The notes under the pieces were generated by a model, which searched no databases, was not told the origin of the DNA, and saw nothing but the letters and a program-made list of their open reading frames with translations. From JAVZLH01 sp049700435 (GTDB lineage: Archaea; Thermoproteota; Bathyarchaeia; Bathyarchaeales; Bathycorpusculaceae), in assembly GCA_049700435.1 (NCBI GenBank), contig JBNAVK010000010.1, positions 1 to 34,137 on the forward strand: a stretch of DNA of 34,137 nucleotides. The letters are read 5' to 3'. Shown here in pieces: positions 23,770 through 31,086 of the stretch. The position numbers and the translations under genes were made by a program. How positions within the stretch are numbered: the first letter of the stretch is position 1; every line of letters begins with the position of its first letter.

Positions 23770-24438
23770 ATGAGTTTGATACCCGAAGAGCATAAAGAGC
23801 ATGTGAAAAACGAGTTCGCCCAAAACCTAGAGAAACCAGTGAAAATTTTAGTTTTCACTCAAGAAGTGGAGTGCAAGTTCTGCGCAGAAACAAGACAGTT
23901 AGTGCAGGAAGTAGCAGCCTTAAACGACAAAATTAGCGTTGAAATATACGATTTTGTGGCAAACGCAGACAAAGCTAAACAATACGGAGTTGACAAAGTC
24001 CCTGCAGTAGTCATACTCGGAGAAAAGGATTATGGTGTAAGATTTTATGGAATGCCTTACGGTTACGAGTTTCAAACACTCACGGAAGGAATAGTCAACG
24101 TATCGCGGGGCAGAACAGACCTCTCAGAAAAAACCAAGGAAATGCTTAAAGAGGTTAAAAAGCCAGTTCACATACAAGTTTTTGTAACTCTAACATGCCC
24201 CTACTGCCCAATGGTCGCAAGCACAGCCTACAAATTCGCAATAGAAAGCGACTTGATAAAGGCAGATGTTGTTGACGCTAGCGAGTTTCCACACCTAGCG
24301 CTTAAATACGGTGTCATGGGCGTCCCAAAAACTGTTATAAACGAGAAAACAGAGTTCGTTGGCGCTCTACCAGAAGATTTGTTTTTGGAACACGTCTTGC
24401 TTGCAACTACACAAAATAACGCTAAAGGGTTGAGTTGA
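23770..24438 (+). CDS. Protein disulfide oxidoreductase (two thioredoxin folds)
   Basis: This PDO has two thioredoxin modules. The first active site is CKFC (about residues 35-38) and the second is CPYC (about 143-146). Each is followed by a cis-Pro segment, VDKVPAVV and VMGVPKTV. In thermophilic archaea PDO forms protein disulfides and passes electrons from thioredoxin reductase to peroxiredoxin, which fits its divergent neighbour. I prefer ATG at 23770 (MSLIPEEHKEH) with GAGGGG (23754-23759) as ribosome-binding site. ATG at 23752 would add six residues. The DUF166 gene follows after 6 bp, so the two are probably co-transcribed. Confidence 0.93.
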   Translation: MSLIPEEHKEHVKNEFAQNLEKPVKILVFTQEVECKFCAETRQLVQEVAALNDKISVEIYDFVANADKAKQYGVDKVPAVVILGEKDYGVRFYGMPYGYEFQTLTEGIVNVSRGRTDLSEKTKEMLKEVKKPVHIQVFVTLTCPYCPMVASTAYKFAIESDLIKADVVDASEFPHLALKYGVMGVPKTVINEKTEFVGALPEDLFLEHVLLATTQNNAKGLS

Positions 24439-24444
24439 CAAATT

Positions 24445-25236
24445 TTGGATAAGGAAACTTTAACCCTAATCTTCATTTACAGCGGGGAATTTGCTGAACG
24501 CGTTATAAGGAACTTGATAAATGACCCGAGTTTCTGCAAGTCATGCGGGCTCTACTGCGACTCATGCAAATACAACGTCTACACTTTTGTCCGCAACATC
24601 CGAGCAGCAATCGAGTTGCCAAGCCCATCCGACCTCCCAGCATTTATTGACAATCCAGAAAATTACATGCCCAGAAAGATTCCAAACGCTGACTTATGCG
24701 TGACTTCTGGACTGCACAAAGACCTTCTTTTAGAATTGCCAAATCAACTGCAAAAAGCCGGCGTCAAAGGATTAATCGTGCCAATTGAAGATTTTAATGA
24801 GGTTCCTTCGGGTCTCAGGAAGCAGGCAGAGGAGAAAAGCAGTGAATTGGGGTTGGAAAGTGCGTTTCCAAAGCCTTTCTGTTCGCTTAAGCCGCCAAAA
24901 GACAAGCCTCTAATCGCAAGGTTTGTGAATGAGTTAAGGGTGGGAAGACCTTCATTAGAAGTTTCAGTTGTAAAGAGGGGAAAACAAGAGGTTATAGAGG
25001 CTACTGTTGTGCGGCGAAGCGCCCCATGTGGGTCTACATGGTATGTTGCGAGAAAACTGTTAGGTGTCGAAACGGAGAAGGAGGTTCTTTACGACGCAAT
25101 AGCCAAAGCTCACCACAGCTATCCATGCACGGCAACAATGAACGTTGACCCAGAAGAGAAAGAGCCAATCCTTCACTTAGGAGGTTACATAATAAGAGAG
25201 GCTGTTGAAGAAGCACTTAAAAAGGCTAAAATTTAG
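24445..25236 (+). CDS. DUF166 family cysteine-rich protein
   Basis: The 263-aa protein has an N-terminal cysteine cluster CKSCGLYCDSCKY (four Cys within 11 residues). Further conserved-looking cysteines occur in ADLCVTSG, KPFCSLKPP, RSAPCGSTWYVARKL and HSYPCTATM. This matches DUF166 as I remember it, an archaeal family sometimes labelled thymidylate synthase-like without proof. The many Cys suggest a metal or Fe-S centre. The start is TTG at 24445, with no strong ribosome-binding site, 6 bp after PDO, so coupling is likely. Pairing with a disulfide oxidoreductase hints at redox control of these thiols. The stop overlaps the YHS gene stop within TTAG (25233-25236). Confidence 0.8.
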   Translation: MDKETLTLIFIYSGEFAERVIRNLINDPSFCKSCGLYCDSCKYNVYTFVRNIRAAIELPSPSDLPAFIDNPENYMPRKIPNADLCVTSGLHKDLLLELPNQLQKAGVKGLIVPIEDFNEVPSGLRKQAEEKSSELGLESAFPKPFCSLKPPKDKPLIARFVNELRVGRPSLEVSVVKRGKQEVIEATVVRRSAPCGSTWYVARKLLGVETEKEVLYDAIAKAHHSYPCTATMNVDPEEKEPILHLGGYIIREAVEEALKKAKI

Positions 25237-25379
25237 GAAAACGCGTACCGCGCTGGGTTTTTGTCAAAAGCCGCTTTGCAAGCTTGGCTGCAGAAGTAGT
25301 AGGTTTTTCCTTTATGTTCTGATTTGAACTTTGCAGTTTTCTCATTAACGTTCATGCCGCAGATAGGGTCTTTCGCCAT
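25233..25379 (-). CDS. Small YHS-domain metal-binding protein
   Basis: The 48-aa protein reads MAKDPICGMNVNEKTAKF and then GKTYYFCSQACKAAF. This is a complete YHS domain, with the DPICGM opening and the FCSxxC motif. Three Cys remain as candidate metal ligands. A perfect ribosome-binding sequence AAGGAGGTGA (minus strand, 25387-25396) precedes the ATG. It follows copA by 23 bp in the same direction and closely resembles the YHS domain at the N-terminus of that ATPase. A cytoplasmic copper carrier that feeds the pump is a reasonable inference. Its stop overlaps that of DUF166. Confidence 0.93.
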   Translation of the reverse strand: MAKDPICGMNVNEKTAKFKSEHKGKTYYFCSQACKAAFDKNPARYAFS

Positions 25380-25402
25380 GTGTGGCTTCACCTCCTTTTC
25401 TG

Positions 25403-27487
25403 TTATAGTTTTAGAAGTTTTAGGGTTGCCGAGTTGCTTACCACAAAGAGCGAGCTGAAAGCCATTGCTCCAGCGGCTATGATTGGGCTTAGCAGTCCAA
25501 CGGCGGCTATTGGAATGGCAACTATGTTGTATATGAAAGCCCAGAACAGGTTCTGCTTTATCTTCCTCATCGTCGCCTTACTAAGCTTTATTCCCCGCGC
25601 TACATCACGCAAATCATCCTTTATGAGCACTATTCCGCCTGTTTCCTTCGCAATGTCTGTTCCGCTGCCTATGGCTATGCCTATGTCTGCTTGAGCCAAA
25701 GCTGGAGCGTCATTCACCCCATCCCCAACCATGGCAACAACTTTGCCCTCGCTTTGCAGTTTCTTGATTACGTCGGTTTTCTGCCACGGCAAAACATTAG
25801 CGATAACCGTGTCTATGCCAAGCTGTTTGGCTATGGCTCGGGCGGTTGTTTCATTGTCGCCTGTCAGCATTGCGATTTCAAGTCCCATGCCCTTAAGCTC
25901 TTTTATGGCTTCTGCCGCATTCTCTTTTGGCGTGTCCATAACCGCAACAACTCCAACTATTTTTCCGTCCACGGAGAGAATCATGGCGGTCTTGCCTTGC
26001 TCCTCGAACCTAGCGAGTTTTTCCTCTACTTGCCTTGGAACGGTTATGCCGTTAGCCTTCATTAACCGTCTGTTTCCGAAGAGAATTTGCTTGTTTTTGT
26101 AGGAGGCTTTGACTCCATGCCCGGGAACCGCTTCAAACGAGTCAGCGTCGGGAATTCTTAATTTTGCTTCGTTGGCAGCTTTCATTATCGCTTCGGCTAG
26201 CGGGTGTTCCGAGCCCTTCTCTGAAGTTGCCGCAAACATTAAAACATCGCTTTCCTTGTAACCAGCAAAGGCTATTATGTCCGTTACTGAAGGCTCACCT
26301 TTTGTTAATGTGCCAGTTTTATCAAAGATGACGGTTGTTAATTTTCTGGCGTTTTCAACATATTCTCCGCCTCGGAGCAATACTCCAAACTCGGCGCCTT
26401 TACCCACACCAGCCAAAATGGCTGTCGGCGTGGCTATTCCCAAGGCGCATGGGCAAGCAATTAGCAGTATAGCCAGCAAAACCAGAAAAGCCTTGGTGAA
26501 ACCGTCAGCAAAGAACCAGTACGTGAAAGCTATGGCTGCAGCTGCGAAGACAGCGGGAACAAAGTAGCCCACAACACGGTCTGCGAACCTTTGCACTGGA
26601 GCGTTTGAGGCTTGAGCTTCCTCAACCAAATGAACTATCTGCATAAGAGCCGTTTCCTCTCCAACCTTTGTTGCCTTAACCTTTAGCAAGCCCGTCTTGT
26701 TTATGGTTGCACCTATTACCTCGCTGCCAACCGTTTTTTCAACTGGGATGCTTTCGCCAGTAATTATCTTCTCATCAACAGAAGAGTAGCCAGCGACAAC
26801 AACGCCGTCTGTTGGGATTTTTTCGCCCGGCTTTACAACAAGCACATCGCCAACTTGAACCTCATCTATAGAAACTTCAACCTCTTTCCCATCCTTTAAT
26901 ATTCTGGCGATTGTTGGCTGAAGCTCAAGCAGTTTTCGTATGGCGGCTGCTGACTTTCTCCTTATTGTTTCCTCTATAAACTTGCCGAGCAAAACAAAAG
27001 CCAAAATTCCTATCGCAACTTCCATATAGCCGAATCCTTCTGTTCCAAACTGCGGGAAAAACGTGTTTATGACGCCGTAACTCCAGCCTGCCAAAACACC
27101 AGTCGTTATGAGTACATCCATGTTTATGGAACGGTTTTTAAGCGCTTCATACGCTCCCTTATGTATACTCCATCCTGCAATCCAAACGATTGGTGTTGAC
27201 AAGATGAAGAAGGTTAAGTCCCATGCGGATATTCCAACGATTCGGAAAGTCATTATTGCCACAGCTAAACCGAGCATTGCTATAACGCGTAGGGCGGCGA
27301 CGCTTACAACGCCAGCAAGCGCCAAGACTACGCGGCGTTTCATAGCCTTCAACTCTTGTTCTGGCTGCTCGTAGGTTCTGGCGCATGATTCACTGCAGAA
27401 ATAGTATGTTCTATCGCCGATTCTTCTTTTGATGGCTTTTTCCTTGTCCACGTCCATGCCGCAGACGGGGTCTCTAGGCACAAACAT
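25403..27487 (-). CDS. copA: Copper-exporting P1B-type ATPase with N-terminal YHS domain
   Basis: This heavy-metal pump has an N-terminal YHS domain (about residues 6-45, PVCGMD and FCSESC) instead of the usual HMA domain. The membrane metal motif CPC is in LLIACPCALG (346-348 in the 695-aa reading). ITGES, the phosphorylated Asp in DKTGTLT (390), SEHPLAEA and GDGVNDAP are all intact. Late helices carry YN and MxxSS (FIYNIV, MAFSSLF), the Cu+ signature. ATG at 27487 is preferred over TTG at 27490. Transcription probably starts near 27590, giving a leader of about 100 nt that holds a long hairpin. The small YHS gene follows and the PadR-TRASH regulator is divergent. Confidence 0.96.
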   Translation of the reverse strand: MFVPRDPVCGMDVDKEKAIKRRIGDRTYYFCSESCARTYEQPEQELKAMKRRVVLALAGVVSVAALRVIAMLGLAVAIMTFRIVGISAWDLTFFILSTPIVWIAGWSIHKGAYEALKNRSINMDVLITTGVLAGWSYGVINTFFPQFGTEGFGYMEVAIGILAFVLLGKFIEETIRRKSAAAIRKLLELQPTIARILKDGKEVEVSIDEVQVGDVLVVKPGEKIPTDGVVVAGYSSVDEKIITGESIPVEKTVGSEVIGATINKTGLLKVKATKVGEETALMQIVHLVEEAQASNAPVQRFADRVVGYFVPAVFAAAAIAFTYWFFADGFTKAFLVLLAILLIACPCALGIATPTAILAGVGKGAEFGVLLRGGEYVENARKLTTVIFDKTGTLTKGEPSVTDIIAFAGYKESDVLMFAATSEKGSEHPLAEAIMKAANEAKLRIPDADSFEAVPGHGVKASYKNKQILFGNRRLMKANGITVPRQVEEKLARFEEQGKTAMILSVDGKIVGVVAVMDTPKENAAEAIKELKGMGLEIAMLTGDNETTARAIAKQLGIDTVIANVLPWQKTDVIKKLQSEGKVVAMVGDGVNDAPALAQADIGIAIGSGTDIAKETGGIVLIKDDLRDVARGIKLSKATMRKIKQNLFWAFIYNIVAIPIAAVGLLSPIIAAGAMAFSSLFVVSNSATLKLLKL

Positions 27488-27517
27488 CAACTCTTTTCGA
27501 CACGTTCAGATTTGCAG

Positions 27518-27590
27518 GACCGCTACAGATGACTTTTCCTCGGGGAGAAAGGAGAGAAGTGGGAAAAATCAGAATTTTTCTGTAGCGGTC
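27518..27590 (-). promoter_or_regulatory. Long hairpin in the copA leader
   Basis: GACCGCTACAGA (27518-27529) and TCTGTAGCGGTC (27579-27590) form a perfect 12-bp outer stem. Inside, 27531-27539 pairs with 27562-27570, 9 bp, where the only mismatch becomes a G.U pair in copA-sense RNA. A TATA box for copA (minus strand, 27611-27619, GTATAAAAA) would start transcription close to 27589, the base of the stem. Confidence 0.6.
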
Positions 27591-27646
27591 TTTCTGCTTT
27601 CGGCAAAGCATTTTTATACCTCTATGCACATACTTGTTTTGCGTCT

Positions 27647-27675
27647 GATATAAATATATCGTTAAAAGATATATC
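27647..27675. promoter_or_regulatory. Two GATATA-type palindromes at the regulator promoter
   Basis: GATATA-AA-TATATC (27647-27660) is a perfect palindrome that contains the probable TATA box of the PadR-TRASH gene. GATATATC (27668-27675) is a second palindrome 9 bp before its ATG. Both are likely operators for autoregulation. Confidence 0.55.
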
Positions 27676-27684
27676 GGAATAACC

Positions 27685-28125
27685 ATGAAAAAATCAGATA
27701 TCGAAAACATAATTTCAGATTTCTCCCGATTCTACATACTCACCATCCTCTACGAGGGACCATGCTATGGATACAGCATAATGGGAAAATTCAAGAAAAG
27801 AGTCGGGAAGGAAGTCAGCCCAAGCCTCGTTTACCCGTTTCTAAGGCAACTTGAAAGAAGAAAGTTTGTAAAACATTTCACAAAGCCTGTTGGAGCTAAG
27901 AAAAGAAAAGTTTTCGAGTTAACTCCAGAGGGGAGGGAGCTTTGCAAGCAGCTTTTTAAGCGTTTTTCAGCCCTAGTCTCTGTTGCCATTGAGCCCAGCC
28001 TAGAGGTTTGTGCCAACTGCGGCTGCAAAGTTTTTGAAGGAGGCTACAAAGAGGTTATTGATGGGAAAGAGTTAGCGTTTTGTTGCGTGCACTGCGCCCA
28101 ATCATACAAAAAGAATAGGGAATAA
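27685..28125 (+). CDS. PadR-type winged-helix regulator fused to a TRASH metal-sensing domain
   Basis: Residues 10-85 form a PadR-like winged helix: FYILTILYEGPCYGYSI, SPSLVYPFLRQLERRKFV, then the wing with KRKVFELTPEGREL. Residues 105-140 carry a TRASH-type metal site, with C109, C112 and C114 in CANCGC and C133, C134 and C137 in FCCVHC, giving C-x20-C-x3-C. TRASH domains in archaeal copper regulators such as Sulfolobus CopT sense copper, but there they are joined to an Lrp-like HTH. Its divergent position from copA and the palindromes at its promoter indicate a copper- or metal-responsive switch. The stop is 2 bp from that of the convergent ATPase. Confidence 0.9.
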   Translation: MKKSDIENIISDFSRFYILTILYEGPCYGYSIMGKFKKRVGKEVSPSLVYPFLRQLERRKFVKHFTKPVGAKKRKVFELTPEGRELCKQLFKRFSALVSVAIEPSLEVCANCGCKVFEGGYKEVIDGKELAFCCVHCAQSYKKNRE

Positions 28126-28127
28126 AG

Positions 28128-30953
28128 TTAGGTCCATTTCCAGATTTTTCTGCCCATCGTGAGTTCTGGAAAGATGAGAAGCCCCCAACTGGCTACACCT
28201 ATCACATATGCAAGGTCTGTTGGGCTTAAGGCAGTTAGGTGGAACAGTTCCTGTGTTATTGGTATATAGGTTATTCCAAGAGTTAGGGCAACAGACGCTA
28301 AGTCAGCTATGACAAAGAACTTGTTTTCGAAGGCTTTTCTACCCATTCTCCAGACGCTGCGCTTTTCTGAACGGCAATTCCAAACAACAAAAAGTTCGAA
28401 CATGGCTGCTTGCACGAAGGCCGTTGTAGTGGCTTCTTTATAAGTCAGCTGTCTTGCGACTTCATTTATGGTTCCGTCTGGAAGCATCCATGGATGGGAT
28501 GGCCAAACGTAATATTCTAGGCAGAACACTAATATTGTTCCAGTTGCTTGTAGTATGAAGGACGTTATTATGAATGCTCCCATTCCATGCAATATGCCTT
28601 CTTCAGGTTTGCGCGGCGCCCTTTCCATGACATCTACGTCAGGCGGGTCTGTTGCAAGGGCTACTGCTGGCGCGCCATCCGTCACTAGGTTTATCCACAA
28701 TATCATTGCTGGCAGAAGCGGGAGAGGGAATAATTCAGGTGCGAATATTCCGCCGAGGATGGCAAAGGTTCCTATCACTAACAGTTCGTCGAAGTTGCAG
28801 GATATTAGAAAACGTGCATACTTCCTAATATTGTCATAGATTACTCTGCCTTGCTCCACAGCCTTAACTATTGTCGCAAAATTGTCGTCTGTTAAAACAA
28901 GGTCTGAAGCTTCTCTTGTAACGTCTGTTCCACTTATGCCCATAGCCACGCCGATATCAGCGGCTTTCACGGCTGGCGCGTCGTTGACACCATCACCAGT
29001 CATAGCCACTATATGACCTTTCTTCTTCAAGGCGTTAACAATTTTTAGTTTGTGCTCGGGCGAAACACGTGCATAAACCGTCACTTTTTCAACTATTTCT
29101 TCAAATTCCTCATCACTTAACTTGTCCATTTCTGCGCCAGTTAGAACCATATCGCCTTCCTTGAAAATTCCAACTTCTTTGGCAACAGCTATAGCTGTTA
29201 ATTTGTGGTCTCCCGTTATCATGACAGTTTTTATTCCGGCCTTTTGGCATAGTTTGTTAGCTTCTATCGCTTCCTCTCTCGGAGGGTCTATCATTCCTTG
29301 GAGCCCAACAAAAACCATTCCTGTTTCAACAGCGTCAGCTTCATACTTCGTCATTGTTGTTGGCAAGCGTTTATACGCCATTGCAAGGACTCGAAGGGCG
29401 TTTCCAGCCAACCTTTCATTAACCTCTAGAATCTTCGCGCGCTTTTCTTTCGTCAGTTTTTTCTCTTCCTCATCTTCAATTACATGACTACATCTTTCTA
29501 GAATTACTTCAGGCGCTCCCTTCATGAAGGCATAGACTTCGCCATCTGGCGCTTTGTGCATCGTGGTCATGCGTTTTCTTTCAGATGTGAAAGGTATTTC
29601 GTGGACTCGCGGATAGCTCTTCTCTAACGTTTCTTTTTCGAACCCAGCCTTTGCAGCTGCCACTATCAAAGCGCCCTCTGTAGGGTCGCCGAATATTTCC
29701 CATGAACTGTTTTGGTCATTTCCTCTTAAGCTTGCGTTATTGCAGAGAGCACCTATCTTAAGCAGATATTCAAGGCTTCCCTCAGGTTTCACGGCATCTT
29801 CGCCTTGGCGAAACTCGCCTTTAGGTTCATAGCCCACTCCCGTCACTTCAATGATTTTTCCGTCAACGTAAATTTGGCGTACCGTCATTTCTCCCTTTGT
29901 AATTGTTCCAGTTTTGTCTGAGCATATAACCGTCACTGCGCCAAGGCTTTCGGCTGAGGACAACCGCCTCACAATGGCATTGCGTTTTGCGAACTCCCTG
30001 GCTCCTAGAGCCAAAGCTATAGTAACAATTGCAGGCAGCCCTTCTGGAACAGCTGAAATTGCTAAAGAGATTGACGACATAAAAGCTTGGATGAATCCTT
30101 CAGCTTCAAAGTGCATCTTCATTATCACTTCAAAGGCTTCTAAAGCGAAAATTAGCACACAAACAGCTATGACAACTTTAGCTATTTTGCCTGCAAACCT
30201 ATCCAGCTTCTTCTGAAGTGGTGTTTCCTCTTCTTCAGCTGTTTGCACCATTTCGGCAATTTTTCCAAACTCTGTGTTCATTCCAGTGGCAGTTACAACA
30301 GCCTTTCCTCTACCGTAAACTATGTGTGTTGCAGAGAAAACCATGTTACGCCTTTCAGAAATGGGTGTATCTTCTTTTAGGATTGTCAACTCTTTTTCAA
30401 CTGGTGTGGATTCGCCGGTTAATATGGCTTCATTTGCCTTAAGTTCAACAACTTCTATGAGGCGTGCGTCAGCGGGAACATGATCTCCCTCTTCTAGGGC
30501 AAGTATATCCCCTGGAACAACCTCCCTTGCTGGGATAATAATTTCTTTACCATCCCGTATTACGCGGGCTTTGGGCGCCGCCAACTTTTTCAAGGCTTCT
30601 ACCGCTTTTTCCGCCCTATATTCTTGGACGAAGCCTGTGACTGCACATAAAACGACTATTGCGCTTATGGTGATTGTGTCTGCGTAGGCTTCCATGAATT
30701 CTCCGCCTTGCACCATCTCATAATATCCTATAATCGCAGAAAATATTGTAGCGACAATTAGAAGCATGATGAATATGTCTTTAAACTCGTCTAGGAACAT
30801 GTGAAGCGCAGTTCTGCGCTTAACTTTTCTAATTTCGTTATATCCATACTTAACAAGTCTTTCGCGAGCTTCCTGCGAAGACAAACCTTCACTGTGGACA
30901 TTTAGTTCTTGAAAAACCTCTTCTGGTTTCATCGCATGCCAAGGTTTCGACAT
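28128..30953 (-). CDS. P-type Ca2+-transporting ATPase (type IIA)
   Basis: This 941-aa cation pump has the N-terminal cation-ATPase domain and ILTGEST (179-182). The helix-4 motif AVPEGLP (302-307), the phosphorylated Asp in DKTGT (346-350), MKGAPE and MTGDGVNDAP are present. Helix-5 CNFDELL and helix-6 NLVTDGAPA provide the Asn, Glu and Asp that bind Ca2+ in SERCA/PMR1-type pumps. Length and order are normal for the family. GGAGGAC (minus strand, within 30961-30967) precedes the ATG, and a TATA-like TTTTATAA lies at 31016-31023. It is convergent with the copper regulator and shows no sign of belonging to the copper module. Mn2+ transport cannot be excluded. Confidence 0.94.
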   Translation of the reverse strand: MSKPWHAMKPEEVFQELNVHSEGLSSQEARERLVKYGYNEIRKVKRRTALHMFLDEFKDIFIMLLIVATIFSAIIGYYEMVQGGEFMEAYADTITISAIVVLCAVTGFVQEYRAEKAVEALKKLAAPKARVIRDGKEIIIPAREVVPGDILALEEGDHVPADARLIEVVELKANEAILTGESTPVEKELTILKEDTPISERRNMVFSATHIVYGRGKAVVTATGMNTEFGKIAEMVQTAEEEETPLQKKLDRFAGKIAKVVIAVCVLIFALEAFEVIMKMHFEAEGFIQAFMSSISLAISAVPEGLPAIVTIALALGAREFAKRNAIVRRLSSAESLGAVTVICSDKTGTITKGEMTVRQIYVDGKIIEVTGVGYEPKGEFRQGEDAVKPEGSLEYLLKIGALCNNASLRGNDQNSSWEIFGDPTEGALIVAAAKAGFEKETLEKSYPRVHEIPFTSERKRMTTMHKAPDGEVYAFMKGAPEVILERCSHVIEDEEEKKLTKEKRAKILEVNERLAGNALRVLAMAYKRLPTTMTKYEADAVETGMVFVGLQGMIDPPREEAIEANKLCQKAGIKTVMITGDHKLTAIAVAKEVGIFKEGDMVLTGAEMDKLSDEEFEEIVEKVTVYARVSPEHKLKIVNALKKKGHIVAMTGDGVNDAPAVKAADIGVAMGISGTDVTREASDLVLTDDNFATIVKAVEQGRVIYDNIRKYARFLISCNFDELLVIGTFAILGGIFAPELFPLPLLPAMILWINLVTDGAPAVALATDPPDVDVMERAPRKPEEGILHGMGAFIITSFILQATGTILVFCLEYYVWPSHPWMLPDGTINEVARQLTYKEATTTAFVQAAMFELFVVWNCRSEKRSVWRMGRKAFENKFFVIADLASVALTLGITYIPITQELFHLTALSPTDLAYVIGVASWGLLIFPELTMGRKIWKWT

Positions 30954-31086
30954 TTACAATGTCCTCCGCCTTTCAAATCCATTTCATGTAATAGACAAGA
31001 CATAATGCAACTACCTTATAAAATTCTCTATTCGCACCTCGTCTAGAAATTTTAGTTTACATTTAATTTATAAATAAATCATGGAT

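Noticed and set aside
28555..30442. Plus-strand frames of 74-121 aa inside the Ca2+ ATPase region
   Set aside because: They are antisense shadows with no start signals and no recognisable domains.
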